Of a DNA stretch of 64,000 nucleotides, positions 32,737 through 40,382 are shown in pieces. Every line of letters starts with the position of its first letter. Positions within the stretch are counted from its first letter, which is position 1. The notes below the pieces were generated by a model. The model was not told the DNA's origin, made no database searches, and worked only from the letters and a program-made list of their open reading frames with translations. The translations under genes and the position numbers were made by a program. Source of the stretch: JAICMB01 sp035295125 (lineage in GTDB: Bacteria > Acidobacteriota > Terriglobia > Bryobacterales > Bryobacteraceae); the NCBI GenBank assembly GCA_035295125.1, contig DATGJP010000090.1, positions 22,257-86,256 of the forward strand, written 5' to 3'.

Positions 32737-33936
32737 ATGGAGCGGTTCACCGGACTCCTGGGGCTGGTCTCTATCCTCGGTGTCTGTTATCTCTTTTCGA
32801 AGCACCGCCGCTCGATCAAGCCGCGCGTGATTCTCTGGGGCGTTGCCCTGCAGTTCAGTTTCGCCTTCCTGGTCTTGAAGACCCCGGTCGGCCTTCTTTT
32901 CAAGAAAGCCAGCGACGGCGTGAATGCGTTGCTCGGTTACTCGGCGGCGGGTAGCAAATTCGTGTTCGGCGACAAGCTCGGCGGCGGGTCGGCCGACTTC
33001 GGAGTGGTCTTCGCGTTCCAGGTCCTCCCGATCGTTATCTTCATATCGAGTCTCTTCGCGATTCTCTATTACTTCGGCGTCATGCAGATCTTCGTGCGTG
33101 GCATGGCTATCGTGATGCAGCGTGTCATGGGAGCGAGCGGCGCTGAATCCACCAATGTCGCGGCGAGTATCTTCATGGGCCAGACCGAAGCTCCCTTGAC
33201 CATCCGGCCTTTCCTGGCCGGAATGACTGAGTCCGAACTCTTCACCATCATGACCAGCGGTATGGCTCATGTCTCCGGAGCTGTGATGGCGGCGTACGTT
33301 CTGATGGCGCACGTTTCCATCGAGCACCTGCTCACGGCTGTAATCATGACCGCGCCCGCCACCATCATGCTGGCCAAAGTCCTGGTGCCGGAGACCGACC
33401 ATCCTGCTACTGCCGGCGATGTGAAGATCGACGTGGAAAAGCCTGGCGTCAACCTGATCGATGCCGCGGCAAGAGGCGCGGGCGACGGCCTCCAACTGGC
33501 CCTCAACATCGCCGCTATGCTGATCGCTTTCCTGGCCCTGATCGCGCTTGTAAACGGAATTCTCGGCAACTTCCACACTTCGCTCCAACAGCTTTGCGGC
33601 TATGTCTTCTCGCCGGTCGCGTGGTTGATGGGAGTGAAGTGGAACGATTGCCAGTCGATCGGCAATCTTCTGGGAATCCGGCTCATTCTGAACGAATTTA
33701 TTGCTTTCCAGCAATTGGGACCGATGCGCGACCACCTCGATCCGCGGTCGTTCACGATTGCGACCTATGCCCTCTGCGGGTTCGCTAATCTGAGTTCCAT
33801 CGCGATTCAGATTGGAGGCATCGGAGCGTTGGCGCCCACCCGCAAATCCGACCTGGCCCGCTTAGGCTTGAAAGCAGTTGCCGCCGGCACGATGGCGAAC
33901 TTCATGTCGGCCTGCATTGCAGGGATGTTCCTCTGA
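32737..33936 (+). CDS. nupC: Concentrative nucleoside transporter (NupC/CNT family)
   Basis: A 399-residue inner-membrane Na+- or H+-coupled nucleoside importer. The N-terminal three helices, then the re-entrant loops and motifs of the family are seen: GGGSADFGVVFAFQVLPIVIF, MGQTEAPLTIRPF (near residue 148), the MTSGMAHVSGAVMAAYV segment (near 171) and LNEFIAFQQL with CGFANLSSIAIQIGG near the end. All are parts of the nucleoside site. It lies 10 bases after the phosphorylase gene, and its stop shares one base with the pnp start. Import followed by phosphorolysis and deamination makes the operon a full salvage route. Confidence 0.93.
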   Translation: MERFTGLLGLVSILGVCYLFSKHRRSIKPRVILWGVALQFSFAFLVLKTPVGLLFKKASDGVNALLGYSAAGSKFVFGDKLGGGSADFGVVFAFQVLPIVIFISSLFAILYYFGVMQIFVRGMAIVMQRVMGASGAESTNVAASIFMGQTEAPLTIRPFLAGMTESELFTIMTSGMAHVSGAVMAAYVLMAHVSIEHLLTAVIMTAPATIMLAKVLVPETDHPATAGDVKIDVEKPGVNLIDAAARGAGDGLQLALNIAAMLIAFLALIALVNGILGNFHTSLQQLCGYVFSPVAWLMGVKWNDCQSIGNLLGIRLILNEFIAFQQLGPMRDHLDPRSFTIATYALCGFANLSSIAIQIGGIGALAPTRKSDLARLGLKAVAAGTMANFMSACIAGMFL

Positions 33937-34745
33937 TGCAAGCGGCAGTCGACTACGTCCGCTCGCTCACGACGATCCAGCCCGCCGCGGCGGTGGTGCT
34001 CGGAAGCGGCCTCGGAGCGTTTGCCGACGAACTGTCTGATCCCATCGCGATCCCATATTCGGATATCCCCGGTTGGCCCGCGTCCACGGCGGTTGGTCAC
34101 GCGGGCAAGCTGATCATCGGTTCTCTGGCAGGCATCGAAATCGCCGTGCTGGCAGGCCGGGCGCACGTTTACGAAGGCTACACCGCCGCGCAGGTGACCA
34201 CCGGAGTGCGAGTCCTCGCCGGTCTCGGCGTGCAGTCCATCGTCTTCACTAACGCCGCTGGCGGCATCAACCTGGGCTACCAGCAAGGCGGTCTCGTTCT
34301 GATCTCCGATCACATCAACCTCCAGGGGATCAACCCGCTCATCGGGCCGAACGACGACACGCTCGGCCCGCGATTCCCCGATATGACGGATGCCTACTGC
34401 GCCCAGTACCGGGCCGTCGCGAAAGACGTCGCACGGCAAATGCGGCTCGATCTGCGCGAAGGCGTTTACGCGGCGCTCCCCGGCCCCAGCTACGAAACCC
34501 CGGCGGAGATTCGCTACCTGCGCGTCATCGGCGCCGACCTGGTCGGCATGTCGACGGTTCCCGAAGTGATTATGGCGAACTACCTCGGTCTGAAAGTGCT
34601 CGCGATTTCCTGCGTTACCAATATGGCCGCGGGTGTCCTTCCCCAAAAACTGAATCATGCCGAAGTGCTCGAAACCGGGCGCCGCGTCCACGGTACCTTG
34701 GTCAATTTCCTGAAACTGGTGTTGCCGAGGATCGCTCGTGTCTGA
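33936..34745 (+). CDS. Purine nucleoside phosphorylase, type I (trimeric class)
   Basis: A 269-residue enzyme that converts inosine or guanosine and phosphate to the base and ribose-1-phosphate. Landmarks: VVLGSGLGAFADEL (phosphate site, near residue 21), GRAHVYEGY (near 70), TNAAGGINLGYQQGG (near 108), the base site PGPSYETPAEIRYLR (near 185), GMSTVPEVI and VTNMAAG (near 229). The length and these motifs fit the trimeric PNP/MTAP class rather than hexameric DeoD. Start ATG 33936 overlaps the nupC stop (TGATG). Its own stop overlaps the cytidine deaminase start by 8 bp. Confidence 0.93.
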   Translation: MQAAVDYVRSLTTIQPAAAVVLGSGLGAFADELSDPIAIPYSDIPGWPASTAVGHAGKLIIGSLAGIEIAVLAGRAHVYEGYTAAQVTTGVRVLAGLGVQSIVFTNAAGGINLGYQQGGLVLISDHINLQGINPLIGPNDDTLGPRFPDMTDAYCAQYRAVAKDVARQMRLDLREGVYAALPGPSYETPAEIRYLRVIGADLVGMSTVPEVIMANYLGLKVLAISCVTNMAAGVLPQKLNHAEVLETGRRVHGTLVNFLKLVLPRIARV

Positions 34746-35121
34746 CTTGCTTTCAACGGCGCTCGAGGCCCGCGAAAATGCTCACGCCCCATTCTCGAAG
34801 TTCAAGGTCGGCGCGGCGCTCGAAGATGAATCCGGGCGCCTGTTCACTGGCTGCAACGTGGAAAACGCCACCTACGGCCTGACGGTTTGCGCCGAACGTG
34901 TCGCCATCTTCAAGGCCATTTCCGAAGGCGCGCGCAGATTCCGACGCATCGCAGTGGCGGCCGACACGGACGTCCTGACGCCACCGTGCGGAGCCTGCCG
35001 CCAGCTCCTGTGGGAGTTCTGCGGCGACATCGAGGTAACGCTCGTCAACCTCCAACGCAAAACCGAGAAATTTCAGATGAGAGAATTATTCCCAAGGCCT
35101 TTCGATGTTTCGTTTCTCTAG
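34738..35121 (+). CDS. cdd: Cytidine deaminase
   Basis: A 127-residue zinc enzyme that deaminates cytidine and deoxycytidine to uridine forms. The zinc and proton-shuttle motifs are CNVENATYGLTVCAER (Cys and Glu, near residue 52) and PPCGACRQLL (near 87), typical of the tetrameric short class. The GTG start at 34738 is the only start that preserves the N-terminal helix and gives the 8-bp overlap with pnp. The stop TAG is the first part of a palindromic repeat, and the next gene starts 17 bases upstream of that stop, in another frame. Confidence 0.92.
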   Translation: MSDLLSTALEARENAHAPFSKFKVGAALEDESGRLFTGCNVENATYGLTVCAERVAIFKAISEGARRFRRIAVAADTDVLTPPCGACRQLLWEFCGDIEVTLVNLQRKTEKFQMRELFPRPFDVSFL

Positions 35122-36517
35122 GTGGGGCAGGCTTTCCGCCTGCCTGGTGCTGATCGTCCTCTCCGCGAAGGCGCAGCCGGCCGACTGGCTCTACACGGCC
35201 CGCTACGTAGTGACGATGGACGCCTCGCATCGCCTCATCGAGAACGGTGCCGTAGCGGTCCAGGGCGATCACATTATCGCCGTCGGGCCGCGAGCGGAAA
35301 TCGAGCGCCAGCATCCCGCAAAGCAGCGTCTCGATCGTCCCGACGCGATCCTGCTTCCCGGCCTCGTCAATACTCACGCCCACGCCGCCATGTCGCTCCT
35401 GCGCGGCATCGCCGACGATCTCGCTCTCCAGGACTGGCTCACCAAATTCATCTTTCCGGCAGAAGCGAAAAACGTCTCGCCCGACTTCGTTCTGTGGGGA
35501 ACGCGACTGGCGTGTCTGGAGATGATGCTCTCAGGCACGACGACCTACGTTGACATGTACTACTTCGAGGACCGTGTCGCCCAGGCCACCAAGGAAGCCG
35601 GGATGCGTGGAGTCCTGGGCGAAACGATCATCGGATTCCCGGTACCCGACGCCAAAACCCCCGGCGATTCGCTCCGGTTCACTGAGGGCTTCATAAAGCA
35701 ATTCAAAGGTGATCCGCTCATCGTTGCCACAGTCGCCCCTCACGCCCTGTACACCAACAGCGATGCTGACCTTCAGGCCTGTCGGCGCCTCGCCAACCGA
35801 TACGGGGTGCCGCTCGTCATTCATCTCTCCGAGACCAAAAAAGAGAATGACGATGCCCGCGCCGCGCGAGGCATGAGTCCGACCCAGATCCTGGAGAAGC
35901 TGGGTGTTCTCGACGGCCCCACCATCGCGGCGCATGGAGTCTGGCTCGACGACGCGGATATCCAGATCCTGAAGCAGCACGGAACCGGAATCGGCCACTG
36001 CCCCACCAGCAACATGAAGCTCGCGAGTGGAATCGCGCCCGTTCTTAAGCTGCTGGCCGCCGGCGTCCCGACCGGCCTGGGCACCGACGGCCCCGCCGGT
36101 AGCAACAACGATTTCGACCTCATGGAAGACATGAACCTTGCCTCCGATCTCCAGAAGGTGACCAGCGGCGATCCGCGCGCTTTGCCCGCCGAAAAGGCCC
36201 TCGAAATGGCCACCATCGATGGAGCGCGAGTTGCTGGACTCGACAAGCAAATCGGCTCGCTCGAACCGGGAAAGAAAGCCGACTTTATCACGCTTCGTCT
36301 CGACCGCCCGCACGCCGTCCCGCTTTACAACGTCTACTCGCAAATCGTTTACGCCCTGAAAGGCTCCGATGTCCAGGATGTCACTGTCAACGGCAAGCAG
36401 ATCGTTCGGGATGGCCGCTCGCTGACGCTCGACGCCCACGCGATTATCGAGAAGGCGAAAGAATATCGGGTGAAGGTCTCAGCTTCACTCGGTAGCACCG
36501 GGGCCAGCCGGCCATAA
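35105..36517 (+). CDS. Secreted S-adenosylhomocysteine/methylthioadenosine (guanine-type) deaminase-like amidohydrolase
   Basis: A 470-residue amino-hydrolase of the TrzN/MtaD class. The metal and catalytic residues are visible: HAH in NTHAHAAMSLLRG (near residue 95), HLSE (near 239), HCPTSNMKLASG (near 299) and Asp in LGTDGPAGSNND (near 322). Unlike standard MtaD proteins it begins with a signal peptide (RLSACLVLIVLSAKAQPA), so it would act on purine compounds outside the inner membrane. Part of that peptide, GRLSACL, is encoded by a palindromic repeat. It overlaps cdd by 17 bp, so it is in the salvage operon. Substrate assignment is by family only; an 8-oxoguanine or guanine deaminase role is also possible. 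Confidence 0.82.
   Translation: MFRFSRWGRLSACLVLIVLSAKAQPADWLYTARYVVTMDASHRLIENGAVAVQGDHIIAVGPRAEIERQHPAKQRLDRPDAILLPGLVNTHAHAAMSLLRGIADDLALQDWLTKFIFPAEAKNVSPDFVLWGTRLACLEMMLSGTTTYVDMYYFEDRVAQATKEAGMRGVLGETIIGFPVPDAKTPGDSLRFTEGFIKQFKGDPLIVATVAPHALYTNSDADLQACRRLANRYGVPLVIHLSETKKENDDARAARGMSPTQILEKLGVLDGPTIAAHGVWLDDADIQILKQHGTGIGHCPTSNMKLASGIAPVLKLLAAGVPTGLGTDGPAGSNNDFDLMEDMNLASDLQKVTSGDPRALPAEKALEMATIDGARVAGLDKQIGSLEPGKKADFITLRLDRPHAVPLYNVYSQIVYALKGSDVQDVTVNGKQIVRDGRSLTLDAHAIIEKAKEYRVKVSASLGSTGASRP
35126..35144. repeat. Palindromic repeat across the cdd stop and deaminase signal peptide
   Basis: GGCAGGC (35126-35132) and GCCTGCC (35138-35144) with loop TTTCC, preceded by GTGG, the usual left context of this repeat family. 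It starts right after the cdd stop codon and lies in frame inside the deaminase signal peptide. Confidence 0.75.
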
Positions 36518-36540
36518 GTCGCGTTCGCCCTATGGGCCCG

Positions 36541-36625
36541 GTCCACGAAAGTGGATGAAAGCAGGGTGGCACAGGCGGTTTCGCCTGCGTGTTGTCGGTG
36601 AGGTTCAAAGGCAGGCGCCCGCGCC
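36541..36625 (+). repeat. Composite palindromic repeat, copy 3
   Basis: Begins GTCCACGAAAGTGGAT, then CACAGGCG and CGCCTGCG arms around GTTT (36570-36589), then the common tail GGTGAGGTTCAAAGGCAGGC. It fills the gap between two converging genes (36518-36689). Confidence 0.75.
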
Positions 36626-36689
36626 GTTTTCGAACTGGCCTTGTGAGCTGTGCCGTCGTGGGCAGCGCGATAAGCGCAGGCGCGCGCTA

Positions 36690-39338
36690 TTATTCCCAGC
36701 GGAGCGCGCCCATGGGATCGAGCCGCGCCGCGCGCCAGGCGGGAATGAGCGCCGCGCTGAACGCGACCGCGCACAACACGACAGTAGCGAGAACGGCCGT
36801 CAAAATATCCTGTGACTTCAGGCCGTAGAGCAGCGATGCGGCCAGTGAACCAGCGGCCAAAGCCAGCGGAACGCCCACAGCGAGTCCACTGCCCACGATC
36901 CAACCGCTTTCAGCCAGGAACTGTCCGAGAATCGTCTCACGCCCGGCGCCCAGAGCCATCCGAATCCCGATCTCCCGAGTTCGCCGCGCCACGGCGAACG
37001 ACAGAACTCCATACAGACCAATCGCAGCCAGAGTGACAGCAATTCCGCCCATCAGCGTCGACAGGAATGCTAGCAGGCGTTCGCGCGCCAGCGCCTGATC
37101 GATTTGCATCTCCATAGTGCTCATCTCATCGACCGGCACGATCGGATCGATCCGGCGGATCAGCGCACGCAGCCGCTCTAATGTCGCTGCCGCGTCGCCC
37201 GATGTTCGCACCTGCAGGTTCAGCGATTTCGGGAACGTCCATTGCGTCACCGGAAGGTACATCACGGATTGTGGTTCCTCCTTAAGCCACCGATACCGCG
37301 CCGTGCCAACGACGCCTACGACTCGGAGCTTGCGTCCTCCGGACATCGTAAAAGCCTTGCCAATGGCGTCACCCGACAAATATTGGCGCGCGAAATGTTC
37401 GTTCACAATCGCAACGCCTTCCGTTTTCGGCGCGGCGCGGTCGTCGCTATTAAAGTCGCGTCCCGCGATCAGGGGAATTCCCAACGTCCGAAAGTAGCCG
37501 TTGCTCACCACGGAATAGTAGGACATGTGGTCGGAGCCCGTATAAGCCGGCACTTCCTGCAGCAGCGTTGACGCCATCGAACCTGTTAAGACGCTGATAG
37601 TGGTCAGGCTCGCCGCCCGAGTCTCTGGAAGTTCGCGCACGCTTCGGAGCAGATTTTCATAGAACTGAGGCGTTCCGTTCGCAGCATATGAAGTGTTCCG
37701 CAGATCAATACGTAAGGTGGCGACGTTCTCCGGCTTAAAGCCCACATCGATAGACCGCAGGTTTTGAAGCGTTCTGACGAAGAGGCCGGCGCCGAACAGC
37801 AGCACAAGCGAAAGCGCAATCTGACCCGCGATCAAAACTCGCGAGGCCAGCGAGCGGCCTCCTGGCACCGCATTAACGAGTCCCCGAATCGCCAGTAAGG
37901 GATCGCATTGAGCCGCACGCCATGCCGGAAGCAGCCCGAACAGAATCCCCGCCACGAGCGTGAGTGCCGCTGAGAAGGCGAATACAGCAGGATTCGGGCG
38001 TACGAACTGCGACAAGCCCTCCGCCTGCGGACCCAGGAGCTTCAGCAGAAAGGCGGTGAGAACCTGGCCGAAACCCCAACTGGCCACGCCTCCCGCGATC
38101 GCGAGAACCATGCTCTCCGTGAGGAAATGCCGCATGAGCGTGGCTCGTGAGCCGCCCAGAGCGAGCCGAACACCGGCCTCGGACGTTCGCTCAACCGATC
38201 GCACCAGTAACAGTGCCGCCAGATTCGCGCAGGCGACGAGCAGCACCGTTCCAACCAGTCCGAGCAGCAGCAGCACCGGCTTTCCGAACTCTGACTTTCT
38301 CGAATCGAGTCCCTGGCTGCCATCCCGGGCGAAGAAAACGTCCTTTGGCGAGGTATTCTGGCCAAGCGCCTTCTCAATTTGGAGTCCGACCACATTCAAA
38401 CGCGCGACGGCCTGTGCCGGTGTCACACCGGGTTTCAGCCGCGCGAGGATCTGATTGAACCCCAGCCACACTGGGTAATTGCCGAACAGCTTCCCGGTAA
38501 TTGATGCGGGGACCTGAATATCGTGCGGTTCATGCAAACCCGCTCCAGTGAATCCCGGCGCCGTTACGCCCACGATTTGCACTGGCTCGTTGTTGAGCAG
38601 GATTCTACGTCCGATCACGTCAGCACTGCCGCCGAACCGTTCCTGCCACAACCGATTGCTGATGACACAAACGTATCCCCCGCCCTCCGAACTCCCGTCA
38701 GCCGCATCCAGCAAACGCCCTTCGGCGGCTCGAACGCCTAACATGGCGAAGTAATTTCCACTGACAATTTCAGCCTGCACGTTTTCCGTTTGCTCGCGAT
38801 CGGTCAGGCTTACCTGGAGGGGGATCACTGCGAGCGCGTCCTCAAACCCTACGGCTTCCTTCTTGAGGCGTTGAAAAAACGGGTCGGAGAAACAGCAATT
38901 CTCCATATGGAACTGCTCGTTGTGCTGTCGCAGAATCACGAGTCGATCGGCGCCGGTCACCGGTAAGTGCATGATGACGATCGCGCGTACGAACGAGAAG
39001 ATGGATGTGGTCGAACCCAGGGCTACCGCGAGAGAGAGCACCGCGATGACTGAAAAGGAGGGACTCTTTCGCAGCGTTCGTCCGGCGTAGCGAAGATCGC
39101 GGAAGAGTTGTTCCAGCCAGGTCCAACTCCACAGCTCGTGACTGGTCTCTTCGATGCGCGTCCGATTGCCGAACTCGCGTCGCGCGGCATAAGGAGCGTC
39201 TTCAGGACTGACACCCTCCTCGCGCAAACGGCGTGCCCGCAGCTCCATGTGCAGTCGAACCTCATCGTCCAATCGCTCAGCTTCTTTCCGCGCGTTAATC
39301 ATGTATGCCAATCTGCGCCACAGCTCGCCGAATCCCAT
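36690..39338 (-). CDS. ADOP-type ABC transporter permease (second copy)
   Basis: An 882-residue inner-membrane protein with two MacB-like halves. Residues 1-75 form the typical ADOP prefix (LDDEVRLHMELRARRLREEG, ARREFGN). The first helix is near residues 95-115 (VIAVLSLAVALGSTTSIFSFV), the periplasmic domain runs to about 340, and FtsX-type helices with RTSEAGVRLALGGSRATLMR lie at about 350-430. The second half starts near 505 (LIAGQIALSLVLLFGAGLFV) and ends with TREIGIRMALGAGRETILG near 790 and the closing PAWRAARLDPMGALR. It is distinct in sequence from the copy at 1.5 kb. It follows its own padR gene by 10 bp. Substrate unknown. Confidence 0.92.
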   Translation of the reverse strand: MGFGELWRRLAYMINARKEAERLDDEVRLHMELRARRLREEGVSPEDAPYAARREFGNRTRIEETSHELWSWTWLEQLFRDLRYAGRTLRKSPSFSVIAVLSLAVALGSTTSIFSFVRAIVIMHLPVTGADRLVILRQHNEQFHMENCCFSDPFFQRLKKEAVGFEDALAVIPLQVSLTDREQTENVQAEIVSGNYFAMLGVRAAEGRLLDAADGSSEGGGYVCVISNRLWQERFGGSADVIGRRILLNNEPVQIVGVTAPGFTGAGLHEPHDIQVPASITGKLFGNYPVWLGFNQILARLKPGVTPAQAVARLNVVGLQIEKALGQNTSPKDVFFARDGSQGLDSRKSEFGKPVLLLLGLVGTVLLVACANLAALLLVRSVERTSEAGVRLALGGSRATLMRHFLTESMVLAIAGGVASWGFGQVLTAFLLKLLGPQAEGLSQFVRPNPAVFAFSAALTLVAGILFGLLPAWRAAQCDPLLAIRGLVNAVPGGRSLASRVLIAGQIALSLVLLFGAGLFVRTLQNLRSIDVGFKPENVATLRIDLRNTSYAANGTPQFYENLLRSVRELPETRAASLTTISVLTGSMASTLLQEVPAYTGSDHMSYYSVVSNGYFRTLGIPLIAGRDFNSDDRAAPKTEGVAIVNEHFARQYLSGDAIGKAFTMSGGRKLRVVGVVGTARYRWLKEEPQSVMYLPVTQWTFPKSLNLQVRTSGDAAATLERLRALIRRIDPIVPVDEMSTMEMQIDQALARERLLAFLSTLMGGIAVTLAAIGLYGVLSFAVARRTREIGIRMALGAGRETILGQFLAESGWIVGSGLAVGVPLALAAGSLAASLLYGLKSQDILTAVLATVVLCAVAFSAALIPAWRAARLDPMGALRWE

Positions 39339-39348
39339 TTCTCTCTCC

Positions 39349-39687
39349 TTACGCCGGTTGCAGAATGCGAGCGATCGCCTGGGCGACCCTCTGGTACCGT
39401 TCCATTTCCAGTTGTAGTTGTTTGCGGCCGGCGGGTGTGAGCCGGTAGTATCGGGCGCGTCGATTCTCGTCCGTCTTGCCCCACTCGCCGTGGATCAAAC
39501 CTTTGATCAGCATGCGTTGCAGCGCGGGATAAAGGGATCCCTCCTCGACGTGCAGGACATCTTCGGAGGATTCGCGAATCGCCTCTGCGATCTCAAAGCC
39601 GTGCTTATCGGTCCCTTTGGCGAGGGTTTTGAGGATCAGCATATCCAAGGTGCCGGGCGGAATCTCGTCTCGCATGTTCTCTGACAT
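39349..39687 (-). CDS. PadR-family transcriptional regulator
   Basis: A 112-residue ADOP-associated PadR protein. It opens with DEIPPGTLDMLILKTLAKG, continues with HVEEGSLYPALQRMLIKGLI (recognition helix) and RRARYYRLTPAGRKQL (wing), and ends in an amphipathic helix (YQRVAQAIARIL). This pattern is the standard for PadR proteins paired with ADOP permeases. The gene may start at 39687 or at the ATG of codon 5 (39675); the first lies inside the operator dyad. It is the first gene of the padR-ADOP operon. Confidence 0.9.
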   Translation of the reverse strand: MSENMRDEIPPGTLDMLILKTLAKGTDKHGFEIAEAIRESSEDVLHVEEGSLYPALQRMLIKGLIHGEWGKTDENRRARYYRLTPAGRKQLQLEMERYQRVAQAIARILQPA

Positions 39688-39731
39688 AGATAGACTATGT
39701 CATTCTGTTTTGGTTAGGGAAGTTCTGTCAA
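39683..39731 (-). promoter_or_regulatory. Promoter and dyad operator of the third padR gene
   Basis: On the minus strand, TTGACA (39731-39726), 18 bases, CAGAAT (39707-39702), directly abutting a perfect inverted repeat GACATAG-ATAGA-CTATGTC (39683-39701) that contains the start codon at 39687. The arms include ACAT and ATGT, the half-site type known for several PadR proteins. Confidence 0.65.
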
Positions 39732-39768
39732 GTCTTGGGGGATTTCACCCAATGCCGCTGCTGTAAAG

Positions 39769-39878
39769 CAGGTTTTCAACCTGTCTCCATGGACCACCAA
39801 GGTGGCGCAGGCGGTGTCGCCTGCGCGTTCCCGGTGAGATTCAAAGGCAGACGAACCGCTTGCTCCACCCTTCCACAG
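39769..39878 (+). repeat. Composite palindromic repeat, copy 4, with an added hairpin
   Basis: CAGGTT/AACCTG (39769-39783) precedes the composite core GCGCAGGCG (39805-39813), GTGT, CGCCTGCGC (39818-39826), which has perfect 9-bp arms. The tail has GGTGAGATTCAAAGGCAGAC and ends GCTCCACCCTTCCACA, the most complete plus-strand copy. Confidence 0.8.
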
Positions 39879-39954
39879 CCTTCCGTACGTGATGTTTCGA
39901 CCGTGCCGCGGATTTGCAACCCGCTCCTCAACTTGTTGGGCTAAGCGACCAGCA

Positions 39955-39989
39955 GCGGTTGAAAACCGGTGCGCAGGATGCAATCCTGC
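39955..39989. repeat. Two short hairpins before the metal-efflux genes
   Basis: CGGTT/AACCG with a 3-base loop (about 39955-39967), then GCAGGAT (39973-39979) and ATCCTGC (39983-39989) with loop GCA. These resemble the pair at 10875-10910 in size and spacing. Confidence 0.55.
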
Positions 39990-40024
39990 CTTACTGGCAT
40001 CTTGCGTGCATATGTGGTTGTGAC

Positions 40025-40327
40025 GTGATTCGCGCGATATTTGCCATCGCCGTTGTCTTCGTGCTGCAAGGTAGCATCATGAATGGCCTCTGTGCGCCGT
40101 GTCCGATTTCGGCCGCGTCCTGCTGTCAACACGGTAGCTGCCACAAGGTCAAGACCTGCCCGCAGCCGGATCTGGGCATCGCGAAAATGCAGCCGGCCGC
40201 TGCTCCAATTGGTGAAGCCCGGCTAATTACGGTAGAGCCTGTAGTCAACTACCCAGCACTCACCAGTTCCGCTCACGTCTACGTCCCGCCTGATCTCTAC
40301 CTCCGCAATTCGGTCCTCACGATCTAG
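40025..40327 (+). CDS. Small cysteine-rich secreted protein upstream of the efflux operon
   Basis: About 100 residues from a GTG start; the frame is open from 39914, but the part before 40025 is repeat DNA. An N-terminal hydrophobic segment (VIRAIFAIAVVFVLQGSIM) looks like a signal sequence. It is followed by seven cysteines and two histidines within 26 residues (GLCAPCPISAASCC, HGSCHKVKTC), a pattern suited to soft-metal binding. The C-terminal half is neutral, with no motif. It lies 55 bp upstream of the TolC-like gene on the same strand. I infer a periplasmic metal-binding helper; I do not recognise the family. The start codon is uncertain. Confidence 0.55.
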   Translation: MIRAIFAIAVVFVLQGSIMNGLCAPCPISAASCCQHGSCHKVKTCPQPDLGIAKMQPAAAPIGEARLITVEPVVNYPALTSSAHVYVPPDLYLRNSVLTI

Positions 40328-40382
40328 AGACAAGCGCACGCTTGTCTTACTGTCACTCTGATTAACGAATGAAGGAGGATTT

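Noticed and set aside
36349..36903. Minus-strand ORF of 184 codons
   Set aside because: Mixes antisense of the deaminase end, translated repeat DNA and a wrong frame of the ADOP gene.
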